DNA from: Sphingobium cupriresistens
Lineage (GTDB): Bacteria > Pseudomonadota > Alphaproteobacteria > Sphingomonadales > Sphingomonadaceae
Assembly (NCBI RefSeq): GCF_004152865.1
Contig: NZ_SEOO01000005.1
Span: 1-64,000 of the forward strand
Direction of reading: 5' to 3'
DNA length: 64,000 nucleotides
Shown: in pieces, positions 16,622 to 25,264 of the stretch
How positions within the stretch are numbered: the first letter of the stretch is position 1
Layout: every line of letters begins with the position of its first letter
Notes under the pieces: model-generated
What the model was told of the DNA's origin: nothing
The model's database searches: none
What the model saw: only the letters and a program-made list of their open reading frames with translations
Translations under genes and position numbers: made by a program

Positions 16622-16878
16622 TGAAGACACGGACGCTGGCTGGCCTGTCCATGATCGCGCTGGTGCTGGCCGGGTGCGGAGGGCGGCAGCCGTTGAAACC
16701 CGTCACCGGGCAGAATGTGGCCGCCGTGCCGGTGGGAGCGGCGACGGCGCCGACATCGACGGAGTTGATGACGCCATCCATCCAGGCGCGGCCGCAGCGC
16801 AATGTGGAATTGCTGACGCAATCGCGGCAGCGGGCCGACGATCCGTTCGACCTGCCGCCCGAAAAGCGGCCGCAATAA
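16618..16878 (+). CDS. lptM: Small lipoprotein, LptM family
   Basis: This 86-residue lipoprotein has a lipobox LVLAGC and then GGRQPLKP, resembling the GCGLKGPL start of E. coli LptM (YifL). LptM associates with the LPS translocon LptDE and aids disulfide maturation of LptD. The remainder is Pro/Gln-rich and likely unstructured. Its place between argH and lysA is the usual alphaproteobacterial location and supports the call more than sequence does. It starts with tandem ATGs overlapping the argH stop. Confidence 0.7.
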   Translation: MMKTRTLAGLSMIALVLAGCGGRQPLKPVTGQNVAAVPVGAATAPTSTELMTPSIQARPQRNVELLTQSRQRADDPFDLPPEKRPQ

Positions 16879-16896
16879 GCTTTTAAGGACGCGAAG

Positions 16897-18162
16897 TTGG
16901 ACCATTTTGACTATGTGAACGGCGCCATGCAGGTGGAGCAGGTGCCGCTGGACGTGATCGCCGATGCGGTCGGCACGCCCGTCTATGTCTATTCCACCGC
17001 GACGCTGGAGCGCCATGTCAGCGTGTTCCGCGAAGGGCTGAACGCGCTCGACAACCCGCTGATCGCCTTTGCGGTGAAGGCCAATCCCAATGCCGCCGTG
17101 CTGGCGACGCTGGGAAGGCTGGGCCTGGGCGCGGATGTGGTGTCGGGCGGCGAGTTGCTGCGCGCGATCGCGGCGGGTATCCCGGCCGACCGCATCGTTT
17201 TTTCGGGCGTGGGCAAGACCGCGCAGGAAATGCGGCTGGCGCTGGAAAAGGGCATCTACCAGTTCAATCTGGAAAGCGAACCGGAAGCCGAGATGCTGTC
17301 GGAGGTCGCGCTGTCGATGGGGACGCGCGCGGCCGTAGCCTATCGCATCAATCCCGATGTGGACGCGGGCACCCATGCCAAGATTTCGACCGGAAAATCC
17401 GAAAACAAGTTCGGTATTCCCTATGACCGGGCGATTGAATCCTATGCGGCGGCGCTAGATCTGCCCGGCCTGGATGTGCAGGGCGTGGCCGTGCATATCG
17501 GTAGCCAACTGACCGACCTGGCCCCGCTGGAGGCGGCCTTCACCAAGGTTGGCGCGCTGATCGAGAAGCTGCGGGCGGCGGGACATGACATTCGCACCGC
17601 CGATCTGGGCGGGGGACTGGGCGTACCCTATGATCCGTCCCAGCCTTTGCCGCCCAGCCCCGCCGCCTATGGCGCGATGGTGTGCCGGGTGACGCAGGGC
17701 TGGCCGGTGCGGCTGATGTTCGAGCCGGGCCGGGTGATCGTGGGCAATGCCGGAGCGTTGCTGTCGCGCGTGGTGCGGGTGAAGCAGGGCGCGCAGGCGC
17801 CGTTCGTGATCGTCGATGCGGCGATGAACGACCTGATGCGGCCGAGCCTGTATGACGCCTGGCATGATATCCGCGCGGTGAAGCCTGCGGGGACGCGCGA
17901 AACCGCCAATGTGGTGGGGCCGGTGTGCGAGACGGGCGATACCTTCGCCATGCATCGCGACATGGATGTGGTGCAGGCGGGCGACCTGGTCGCGTTCATG
18001 ACCGCGGGCGCCTATGGCGCGACGATGGCGGGCACCTATAACAGCCGTCCGCTGACGCCCGAAGTGCTGGTGTCGGGCGACCAATGGGGGGTGGTGCGGG
18101 CGCGGCCGCCGATCGAGGCGCTGATCGAAGCGGATATCATCCCGAACTGGGTCGGCAACTGA
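16897..18162 (+). CDS. lysA: Diaminopimelate decarboxylase
   Basis: This 421-residue fold-type III PLP enzyme decarboxylates meso-diaminopimelate to lysine. The PLP lysine is Lys61 in FAVKANPNAAV; HIGSQ, the Gly-rich phosphate loop near LGGGLG, EPGR and the catalytic Cys in GPVCETGD are all present. The start is TTG at 16897 with aaggac upstream, which fits the conserved N-terminus MDHFDYVNG. Its stop overlaps the ATG of the siroheme gene by one base, so lysine and siroheme genes share a transcript. Confidence 0.95.
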   Translation: MDHFDYVNGAMQVEQVPLDVIADAVGTPVYVYSTATLERHVSVFREGLNALDNPLIAFAVKANPNAAVLATLGRLGLGADVVSGGELLRAIAAGIPADRIVFSGVGKTAQEMRLALEKGIYQFNLESEPEAEMLSEVALSMGTRAAVAYRINPDVDAGTHAKISTGKSENKFGIPYDRAIESYAAALDLPGLDVQGVAVHIGSQLTDLAPLEAAFTKVGALIEKLRAAGHDIRTADLGGGLGVPYDPSQPLPPSPAAYGAMVCRVTQGWPVRLMFEPGRVIVGNAGALLSRVVRVKQGAQAPFVIVDAAMNDLMRPSLYDAWHDIRAVKPAGTRETANVVGPVCETGDTFAMHRDMDVVQAGDLVAFMTAGAYGATMAGTYNSRPLTPEVLVSGDQWGVVRARPPIEALIEADIIPNWVGN

Positions 18163-18926
18163 TGCAGAGCCTGCCCGTCTTTCTGCGGCTGACGGGCCGG
18201 CCAGTGATCCTGACGGGCGAGGGCGAAGCGGCGGACGCCAAGCGCCGGCTGCTGGAGCGGGCGGGCGCGATCGTCGTCGGCGAGGATAATGTAGCGGCGC
18301 GGATCGCGATCGTGGCGGATGGCGACGGGGCGACCGTGGCGCGGCTGCGGGCGCGGGGCGTGCTGGTCAATGCGACCGACATGCCGGATTTGTGCGATTT
18401 TACCCTGCCCGCGATCGTGGATCGCGATCCGGTGTTGATCGCGATCGGCACGGGCGGGGCGTCGGCGGGGCTGGCCAAGGCGTTGCGGCAACGGCTGGAG
18501 GCGATGCTGCCGGCGCGGCTGGGCGACCTGGCGACGGCGCTGTTTGCTGGGCGGGCGGCGATCCGGGCGCGCTGGCCGGACGCGGGTGCGCGGCGGCGGG
18601 CGATCGATGCGGGGCTGGTCCCTGGCGGGCCGATCGATCCGCTGCGCGACGGGGCGGCCGATGGCGTGCCGGGCTGGCTGGCGGCGGAGGGTGCCGAAAC
18701 GCCATCGCGGCTGGAGGTGATCCGGCTGCTGTCGGGCGATCCCGACGAGCTGACATTGCGGTCGGCGCGGCTGTTGGGGGAAGCGGACCGGGTCTATCAT
18801 CAACCGGCGGTGCCGGCGGGCCTGTTGAACCGGGCGCGGGCGGATGCGGCGCGGATCATGGCCGATGCGCCGCCGGCCGATCCTGGGGATGGCCTGTCAT
18901 TGTGGCTGGAGATGGATCAGCCCTGA
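18162..18926 (+). CDS. Precorrin-2 dehydrogenase / sirohydrochlorin ferrochelatase (CysG N-half) with SUMT remnant
   Basis: This 254-residue protein matches the N-terminal half of CysG, which oxidises precorrin-2 with NAD and inserts iron to make siroheme for NirB and sulfite reductase. A Rossmann-like segment (VILTGEGEAADAKRRLLERAGA, written here as residues 15-36) is followed by VNATDMPDLCDFTLPA and IGTGGASAGLAK. Residues 192-209 (GDPDELTLRSARLLGEAD) look like the start of the SUMT methyltransferase domain, after which the protein ends. The methylation step is instead supplied by the separate cobA at 35 kb. It converges with and overlaps the receiver gene by 10 bases. Confidence 0.82.
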   Translation: MQSLPVFLRLTGRPVILTGEGEAADAKRRLLERAGAIVVGEDNVAARIAIVADGDGATVARLRARGVLVNATDMPDLCDFTLPAIVDRDPVLIAIGTGGASAGLAKALRQRLEAMLPARLGDLATALFAGRAAIRARWPDAGARRRAIDAGLVPGGPIDPLRDGAADGVPGWLAAEGAETPSRLEVIRLLSGDPDELTLRSARLLGEADRVYHQPAVPAGLLNRARADAARIMADAPPADPGDGLSLWLEMDQP

Positions 18927-19540
18927 GCGGCGTGGAGGCGCTCGACCTCGTCATGCAGCGCCTGGATCGACGAGACGAGGCGGGCGCGGTCGATCTGCAT
19001 TTCGCGCAGCGCTTCGCGGGTTTCGCCCAGTTCCACCGCGCGGCGGGCGATGCGGGCGTCGAGGTCGGCATTATGGCGGGTGAGCGCGCCGACCTGTTCC
19101 GCGCGCTGGCACAGATGGCGCAGGCGGGCGTCGAGCACATCGAAATCGAAGGGTTTGACGACATGGTCGTCGGCTCCGGCGGCCAGCGCCTCCACCGTGG
19201 ACTGGCTGTCGAGCCGCCCGGCGATCATGACGAAACAGGCGTTGCCGGCCAGATTGGCGGCGCGTATCTTTTGCATCGTGGCGACGGCAGGCAGCATCGT
19301 CAGGCCCATGTCGATCAGGATGATGTCGACCGGCCGAGTGACAAGCAGATTAAGCGCGATGAAGCCGTTTTCGGCCAGCGCCACGTCATAATTGAGATGC
19401 GACAGGCGGCGGGCGACGACGGCGCGCGCGGTGGGATTTTCATCGACCAACAGCAGACGCAGGCGGCGCAGGGATCGCGCGGTTTCGGGCGCGCCCTCCA
19501 GTTCGCCATGGCGGATACGGTTGCGCTTGAAGATCGGCAT
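18917..19540 (-). CDS. Receiver-domain protein with coiled-coil tail
   Basis: This 207-residue response regulator has a receiver domain at about 27-145: acidic pair Asp33/Glu34, phospho-acceptor Asp77 (ILIDMGL) and Lys129 in VVKPFDF. The C-terminal 60 residues are an Arg/Glu-rich helix that should form a coiled coil; there is no DNA-binding or enzymatic output domain. No histidine kinase is nearby. It may act through a partner protein, as single-domain CheY- or DivK-like regulators do. Confidence 0.8.
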   Translation of the reverse strand: MPIFKRNRIRHGELEGAPETARSLRRLRLLLVDENPTARAVVARRLSHLNYDVALAENGFIALNLLVTRPVDIILIDMGLTMLPAVATMQKIRAANLAGNACFVMIAGRLDSQSTVEALAAGADDHVVKPFDFDVLDARLRHLCQRAEQVGALTRHNADLDARIARRAVELGETREALREMQIDRARLVSSIQALHDEVERLHAAQG

Positions 19541-19653
19541 GTCGTCCCACTTTTCCCGATTCTGGCCTGACGGAAGGATAAGAAGCGCCGCCGAAGAAAT
19601 GGTTAACGTGCCGATATGCGATCAATGCGATGGCATCAGGCCGGGGGGGGCGG

Positions 19654-20292
19654 CTAGGGCGCATAGGCGCGCAGGAAGATATCAACGGCGAAGGTCGCGT
19701 CGGCGGCGATTTCATTGGGGGCGGGACGGTCGATCCGGCCGATCAGCATTTGTTGGTGGCAGCCGGACAGCGATAGCGACAGCAGCGCGCGTGCGGCGTC
19801 GACCGGATCGGCCGGTCGCAACTGTCCACGCATCATCGCGCCATGCAGGAAATCGGCCAGCAAAAGGCGGGTATTTTGCGGCGCAAGGTCGAAGAAAATC
19901 TGGCTGAGTTCCGGGAAACGCCGTCCCTGGGCGACGATCAGTCGATGCAGGGCGCTACCGTCGGGCGAGGTCACTTTTTCGATCAGGCTGCGGCAGGCGC
20001 GCTGCAAAGTCAGTTCCAACGCCTCATCGACGTTCAGAATCTGCGATAACTGGGCCTGATAGGCCTTGGCCGCGCGTTCGACCACGGCGGCGAACAAGGC
20101 TTCCTTCGAGGGGAAATGACTCCACAAAGTGCCCTTCGACCCGCCCAGTTCCGCCGCAATGCCCGACATGGTGGTGCCTGCGAAGCCATGTTCGAGGAAA
20201 TAGGTCTGCGCCACCGTTAGGATCGCATCGCGTCGATCCTGGCGGCGGGCCTCCCTTCGCGAGGGAATCGGGGGCGTGTCAGGCGCTGTCAT
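19654..20292 (-). CDS. TetR-family repressor of the efflux operon
   Basis: This 212-residue regulator has an N-terminal TetR helix-turn-helix (about 20-66; TTMSGIAAELGGSKGTLWSH is the recognition region) and a helical ligand domain of the AcrR/C-terminal-TetR kind. It is divergent from an outer-membrane factor, membrane fusion and DHA2 pump operon with 89 bases between starts, the classic arrangement for a self-regulated drug-efflux repressor. The palindrome at 20298-20313 is its likely operator. The ligand is unknown. Confidence 0.88.
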   Translation of the reverse strand: MTAPDTPPIPSRREARRQDRRDAILTVAQTYFLEHGFAGTTMSGIAAELGGSKGTLWSHFPSKEALFAAVVERAAKAYQAQLSQILNVDEALELTLQRACRSLIEKVTSPDGSALHRLIVAQGRRFPELSQIFFDLAPQNTRLLLADFLHGAMMRGQLRPADPVDAARALLSLSLSGCHQQMLIGRIDRPAPNEIAADATFAVDIFLRAYAP

Positions 20293-20297
20293 AAAAT

Positions 20298-20313
20298 CGT
20301 ACCATAGAGTACG
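20298..20313. promoter_or_regulatory. Palindromic operator for the TetR regulator
   Basis: CGTAC and GTACG flank six bases (perfect 16-bp inverted repeat), starting 5 bases upstream of the tetR start codon. A further half-like copy, GGTACG, occurs at 20369-20374 just before the efflux operon. A TTGACA -35-like hexamer is at 20323-20328 on the plus strand, so binding here would block both promoters. Confidence 0.6.
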
Positions 20314-20381
20314 CTATTTCGGTTGACAAGGCTTTGCAGGGGCGGCAATGGCAATTTTCATACTAGGTGGTACGGTTTGAT

Positions 20382-21896
20382 ATGTCCGTGAGTCGCATTG
20401 CCCTGGCCGCCAGAACGGGCGGCATGGCCTCTTCCATCCTGCTGCTGGCCGCCTGCGCCGCAGTCCCCGATCTGGGCGCGAAACCTGAGTTGCGCACGCC
20501 CGCCACCATCGCGGCGGACCGCAGTCTGGCGGCTGCGCCCTTGGCCTGGCCGGGTGATGGCTGGTGGAGCGCCTATGGCGATCCGCAGCTTGACGCGCTG
20601 ATCGCCGAAGGACTGCGCGCATCGCCCGACGTCGCCGCCGCCAGCGCCCGTTTCCGCAAGGCGGCGGGCATGGCGCAGCAGGCGGGCGCGGCGTTGCTGC
20701 CGTCGGTCGACCTGGATGCGAGCGGCGGCGCGACCAAGCAAAGCTATAATATGGGACTGCCCCAGAATTTCGTGCCGCAAGGTTGGCTGGGCACCGGGCG
20801 CGTGGCGCTGGACATGGGTTTCGACCTCGACCTGTGGGGCCGAAACAAGGCGGCGCTGGCGGCCGCCACGTCCGAAACGCGCGCGGCGCGGATCGACGCG
20901 CAGCAGGCGCGGCTGGCGCTGACGACGGGTATCGCCGACGCCTATGCCGACCTGGCGCGGCTGCATGACGAGGCGGATATCGCGCAGCGCACGCTCGACA
21001 TTCGGATGGCGAGCCAGAAGCTGGTGGCGGACCGGCGCGACAATGGACTGGAAACGCGCGGCAGCGTGCGGCAGGCGGACGCCACCGTATCGTCCGCCCG
21101 CGCGCAGCTGGCCGCCGCGACCATGGCGATCGAATTGCGCCAGCATCAGATCGCCGCGCTGATCGGCGCCGGACCGGACCGGGGGCTTTCGATTGGCCGG
21201 CCCAAGATCGGCGCGCTGGCGCCGCTGGGCCTGCCCGCCGACGTCACCACCAATCTGGTCGCCCGCCGTCCCGACATCGCCGCCGCGCTGGCGCGCGCGC
21301 AAGCGGCGGCCAAGCGGATCAAGGTGGCCCATGCCGACTTCTTTCCGGCGCTGCGGCTGAGCGCCCTGATCGGTGTCCAATCGCTGGGCTATGATACGGT
21401 CTTCAGCGGCACGTCGGCCACGGGCACGCCCAAGCCGTTCATCAACAGCCTGTTCGACAAGGGATCGCTGTTCGGCACCGTCGGCCCGGCGATCAGCCTG
21501 CCGATTTTTCATGGCGGGGCGTTGCAGGGCCAGTATCGCGGCGCGCGCGCCACCTATGACGAGGCGGTGGCGTCCTATGACAAGACCGTGCTGGCCGCCT
21601 ATCAAGAGGTCGCCGACGCCGTCACCATGCGCAAGACGCTGGACCAGCGGCTGGTTGACGCCCGCGCGGCGGTGGCGGCGTCGGAGGACGCCTATGGCAT
21701 CGCCCAGAAACGCTACAAAGGCGGCCTGTCCACCTATCTCGACGTGCTGAATGTCGAGGACCAGCTGCTTGGCGCGCGCCAGTCCCTTGCGGGGCTGGAG
21801 GCCAGCGCCTTCTCCACCGATATCGCCCTCATCCGTGCGCTGGGCGGCGGTTTCGCCGCCAGCGACTTCCAGTCCAAGGACCAACCCCATGGCTGA
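20382..21896 (+). CDS. NodT-family outer-membrane efflux lipoprotein
   Basis: This 504-residue outer-membrane factor forms the TolC-like exit duct of a tripartite pump. A lipobox LLLAAC marks N-terminal lipidation. Two OEP repeats follow (about 70-270 and 280-485), with the family phrases WWSAYGDPQLDALIAEGL, RRPDIAAALARAQAA and KRYKGGLSTYLDVLNVE. ATG at 20382 is preferred because a GTG 15 bases upstream lies in the operator half-site. It overlaps the next gene by 8 bases. Confidence 0.9.
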   Translation: MSVSRIALAARTGGMASSILLLAACAAVPDLGAKPELRTPATIAADRSLAAAPLAWPGDGWWSAYGDPQLDALIAEGLRASPDVAAASARFRKAAGMAQQAGAALLPSVDLDASGGATKQSYNMGLPQNFVPQGWLGTGRVALDMGFDLDLWGRNKAALAAATSETRAARIDAQQARLALTTGIADAYADLARLHDEADIAQRTLDIRMASQKLVADRRDNGLETRGSVRQADATVSSARAQLAAATMAIELRQHQIAALIGAGPDRGLSIGRPKIGALAPLGLPADVTTNLVARRPDIAAALARAQAAAKRIKVAHADFFPALRLSALIGVQSLGYDTVFSGTSATGTPKPFINSLFDKGSLFGTVGPAISLPIFHGGALQGQYRGARATYDEAVASYDKTVLAAYQEVADAVTMRKTLDQRLVDARAAVAASEDAYGIAQKRYKGGLSTYLDVLNVEDQLLGARQSLAGLEASAFSTDIALIRALGGGFAASDFQSKDQPHG

Positions 21897-23040
21897 CGCC
21901 AATCCGCAAGCTTCCGCGTCCGACAGCGATGATATGCAGCAGGAAGGCCGCCAATCGGCGCGCAAGACCTGGCTGATCCGGCTGGCCCTGGTCGTCATCG
22001 TCGGCGGGCTGTTGTGGGGCGCCTGGTACCTGCTGATCGGTCGCACGCATGTCAGCACCGACAATGCCTATGTGAACGCCGAAATGGCGCAAGTGACGCC
22101 GCTTATGTCGGCGCAGGCGATCGACGTGCTGGTCAGCGATACCCAGCAGGTCAAGCGCGGCGACATATTGGTGAAGCTGGACCCGACCGATGCGCAGATC
22201 GCGGTGGCGCAGGCGGAGGCCGACCTGGCCGAAGCCAAGCGGCGGTTCCGCCAGACCGCGGCGACCAGCACGTCGCTGGCGGCGCAAGTGGATGCGCGCG
22301 GAGCGGATATCGTGCAGGCGCGCGCCCAGTTGGCGAGCGCGCAGGCCGATTTCGACAAGGCGCGGATCGACCTGCGACGGCGCGAGGCGTTGGTGAGCGA
22401 TGGCGCGGTGTCGGGTGACGAAGTGACGAGCGCGCGCAAGGCTTATGCCGCCGCTCGCGCGGCATTGGAGTTGGCCCGCGCGGGAGTGCAGACCGCACAG
22501 GCGACGCGCAGCGCGGCCAGCGGGCAATTGGCGGCCAACGATGCGCTGGTGCGCGGATCGACGGTCGATACCGACCCGGCGGTGATGGCGGCGCAGGCCA
22601 AGCTGGATTCGGCGAAGCTGAACCTGGACCGGGCGATCATCCGCGCGCCGATCGACGGCGTCGTCACCAAGCGGCAGGTGCAGGTGGGACAGCGCGTGGC
22701 GCAGGGCAGCCCGATCATGAGCATCGTGCCGCTCGCCCAGGTCTATGTCGACGCCAATTTCAAGGAGCGGCAGCTGCGCGGCGTGACCGTCGGGATGCCG
22801 GCCAGGGTGACGTCGGACCTGTATGGCGGCGACGTCGTCTATCATGGCAAGGTCGTCGGCTTTTCCGGCGGCACGGGCGCGTCCATGTCGCTGATCCCGG
22901 CGCAGAACGCGACGGGCAACTGGATCAAGGTGGTGCAGCGCCTGCCGCTGCGCATCGCGCTCGACCCCAAGGAACTGGCGGCGCATCCGTTGCGCGTGGG
23001 CCTGTCCATGGATGTCGAGATCGACCTGTCCGAAAAGTAA
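21889..23040 (+). CDS. emrA: EmrA-type membrane fusion protein (HlyD family)
   Basis: This 383-residue adaptor has a short cytoplasmic N-terminus, one membrane helix (about 29-47), a biotinyl-lipoyl domain split by a long coiled-coil hairpin (about 95-235), and a beta-barrel domain. The motif RAPIDGVVTKRQVQVGQRV is typical of HlyD/EmrA. It links the inner-membrane DHA2 pump to the outer-membrane factor. Gene order and overlap with both neighbours support one operon. Confidence 0.92.
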   Translation: MADANPQASASDSDDMQQEGRQSARKTWLIRLALVVIVGGLLWGAWYLLIGRTHVSTDNAYVNAEMAQVTPLMSAQAIDVLVSDTQQVKRGDILVKLDPTDAQIAVAQAEADLAEAKRRFRQTAATSTSLAAQVDARGADIVQARAQLASAQADFDKARIDLRRREALVSDGAVSGDEVTSARKAYAAARAALELARAGVQTAQATRSAASGQLAANDALVRGSTVDTDPAVMAAQAKLDSAKLNLDRAIIRAPIDGVVTKRQVQVGQRVAQGSPIMSIVPLAQVYVDANFKERQLRGVTVGMPARVTSDLYGGDVVYHGKVVGFSGGTGASMSLIPAQNATGNWIKVVQRLPLRIALDPKELAAHPLRVGLSMDVEIDLSEK

Positions 23041-23061
23041 CACCAAAGGAATGTCCGGGCG

Positions 23062-24591
23062 ATGAGCAGCGACGACGATATCTTCTCGCGACTCTCGCCG
23101 CGCAGCCGGACGCTGGCCGGGCTGGTGCTGGCGATGAGCAATTTGATGGTCGTGCTCGACCTGACGATCGCCAATGTTTCCGTGCCGCATATCGCGGGGA
23201 ATCTGGGCATTTCGCCGGATCAGGGCACCTGGATCATCACATCCTATGCGGTTGCGGAGGCGATCTGCGTACCTCTGACCGGATGGCTGGCGCAGCGTTT
23301 CGGCGTGGTGCGCATGTTCACCATGGCGATGATCGGCTTTGGCCTGTTTTCCGTCCTGTGCGGCCTGTCATCGACGCTCGGCATGTTGGTCGCCTGCCGC
23401 ATTGGACAGGGCATTTGCGGCGGGCCGATCATGCCGATGTCGCAGACGCTGCTGATGCGCATTTTTCCACCGGAAATGCGCGGGAGAGCGATGGGCATGT
23501 GGGCGATGACCACGCTGATGGGACCGGCGTTGGGACCGATCGTGGGCGGTTATATCAGCGACAATTGGAGCTGGCACTGGATCTTCTTCATCAACCTGCC
23601 GATCGCGGTGCTGTGCATTTTCGCGGCGCAGGCGCTGCTGAAGCCGGTGGAGACGGAGACGGCCAATGTGCCGATCGACAAGATGGGCCTGTTCCTGCTG
23701 GTGTTCTGGATCGGCTGTTTGCAGATCATGCTGGACATCGGCCGCGACCATGACTGGTTCGCCGATCCGATAATCGTGGCGCTGGCGCTGTTGGCGGTCA
23801 TCGGCTTCGTCGCCTTCGTCATATGGGAGTTGACCGAGGAGCATCCGGTGGTCGACCTGCGGGTATTCCGGCATGTCGGCTTCAGTTCCGGCCTGTTCAC
23901 CATGGCGCTATGCTTTGGCGCCTATTTCGCGAGCATCGTCGTCATTCCGCAATGGTTGCAGATGTCGATGGGCTATACCGCGACCCTGGCGGGCATCGTT
24001 ACCGCGATGACGGCGATGGCGGCGTTGTTCACAGCGCCGATTGCGGGATATATGATATCGCGGGTCGATGTGCGGTTGATGATTTCGGGCGCGGTCGCCT
24101 GGATCGGCATCATGTCGCTGGTGCGCGCCCATTGGACCAGCGGCGTCGATTTCGGCACGATGATCATTCCGCAGTTCGTCCAGGGCTTCGCTCTGCCCTT
24201 TTTCTTCATTCCACTGACCACGCTGACGCTGGGTTCGGTGCTGCCCAGCGAAACCGCATCCGCCGCGGGTTTGCAGAATTTCGTGCGCACCATGGCGACG
24301 GCGATCGCGACGTCGCTGGTTCTGACCAGTTGGGGCGACAGCCAGCGCGTGTCGCGCAACGATATGGCCGACGTCCTGCAACCCGAACAGACGCAATCCC
24401 TGCTGTCCAGCCTGGGCTTTTCCCCCGAACAGGCGCGCCAGACCATTTCCAACCTGGTCGAGCAGGAGGCGATCGTCATGGCGGTCGATCATGTTTTCTT
24501 CATGTCGGCTATGATCCTGTTCGCAGCGGCGGTGATCGTGTGGATCGCGCCCAAGCCGCGGGGCAATGTGGATACGTCCGCCGCACACTAA
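23062..24591 (+). CDS. emrB: EmrB-type DHA2 multidrug efflux MFS transporter
   Basis: This 509-residue protein has 14 predicted membrane segments, as expected for the DHA2 (EmrB/QacA) drug:proton antiporters. It shows LDLTIANVSVPHI in helix 1, a motif A-like turn GWLAQRFGVVRMF and the antiporter motif C-like GPALGPIVGGYI. It exports hydrophobic drugs, uncouplers or fatty acids together with the two genes before it. Start ATG at 23062 is 21 bases after emrA. Confidence 0.93.
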   Translation: MSSDDDIFSRLSPRSRTLAGLVLAMSNLMVVLDLTIANVSVPHIAGNLGISPDQGTWIITSYAVAEAICVPLTGWLAQRFGVVRMFTMAMIGFGLFSVLCGLSSTLGMLVACRIGQGICGGPIMPMSQTLLMRIFPPEMRGRAMGMWAMTTLMGPALGPIVGGYISDNWSWHWIFFINLPIAVLCIFAAQALLKPVETETANVPIDKMGLFLLVFWIGCLQIMLDIGRDHDWFADPIIVALALLAVIGFVAFVIWELTEEHPVVDLRVFRHVGFSSGLFTMALCFGAYFASIVVIPQWLQMSMGYTATLAGIVTAMTAMAALFTAPIAGYMISRVDVRLMISGAVAWIGIMSLVRAHWTSGVDFGTMIIPQFVQGFALPFFFIPLTTLTLGSVLPSETASAAGLQNFVRTMATAIATSLVLTSWGDSQRVSRNDMADVLQPEQTQSLLSSLGFSPEQARQTISNLVEQEAIVMAVDHVFFMSAMILFAAAVIVWIAPKPRGNVDTSAAH

Positions 24592-24679
24592 GCGTCAGGA
24601 TGGCCGCAGCGCGATCCGCCGCCCGATTGACGCGGCGCAGCATCGCGGCCAGTGAAGGGGCGAAAAGAGGCAAGGGTAG

Positions 24680-25264
24680 ATGCGAATCGTCATCATCGAT
24701 GACAGCGGGCTGCGCGCGACCGTCCTGGAGGAGGGACTGCGCGAGGCGGGTTATGACGATATCCATATCGTCCCCCCGCGCGGCGCGTTCGTCGCGCGAC
24801 TGGAGCGGATGGCGCCCGATGTCGTGCTGATGGACCTGGGCAGCCCCAGCCGCGACACGCTGGAGGAAATGCTGACCGTCAGCCGCGCGCTCGCCCGGCC
24901 GATCGCAATGTTCGTGGACCAGTCGGACGAGGCGATGATCGGCGCGGCGATCGATGCGGGCGTGTCCGCCTATGTCGTGGATGGACTACGCAAGGAGCGG
25001 GTGAAGCCGGTGCTGGAACTGGCGGTGCGGCGCTTCAACGCCTTCGCCAAGATCCAGGGCGAACTGGACGAGGCGCGCACCGCGCTGTCCGAACGCAAGA
25101 TCATCGACCGGGCCAAGTCGATCCTGATGAACCAGCGATCGCTGAGCGAGCAGGACGCCTATGCGCTGTTGCGGTCCGCGGCGATGAACCAGGGCAAGAA
25201 GATCGTGGAGGTGGCGCAGGCGCTGATCACCGCGAGCGAGCTGTTGGGCGGAGGGGGATTATGA
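24680..25264 (+). CDS. nasT: NasT: ANTAR-domain antiterminator
   Basis: This 194-residue regulator has an N-terminal receiver-like domain (Asp7/Asp8, Asp52 in VLMDLGS) and a C-terminal ANTAR RNA-binding domain (about 130-190, with IIDRAKSILMNQRSLSEQDAYALLR split over it). In NasTS systems NasS holds NasT inactive; nitrate or nitrite releases NasT, which binds hexaloop hairpins in leader RNA and prevents termination. Two such leaders are found downstream (26676-26801 and 29546-29720). It overlaps nasS by 4 bases. The 88-base gap before it holds no obvious terminator. Confidence 0.92.
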   Translation: MRIVIIDDSGLRATVLEEGLREAGYDDIHIVPPRGAFVARLERMAPDVVLMDLGSPSRDTLEEMLTVSRALARPIAMFVDQSDEAMIGAAIDAGVSAYVVDGLRKERVKPVLELAVRRFNAFAKIQGELDEARTALSERKIIDRAKSILMNQRSLSEQDAYALLRSAAMNQGKKIVEVAQALITASELLGGGGL

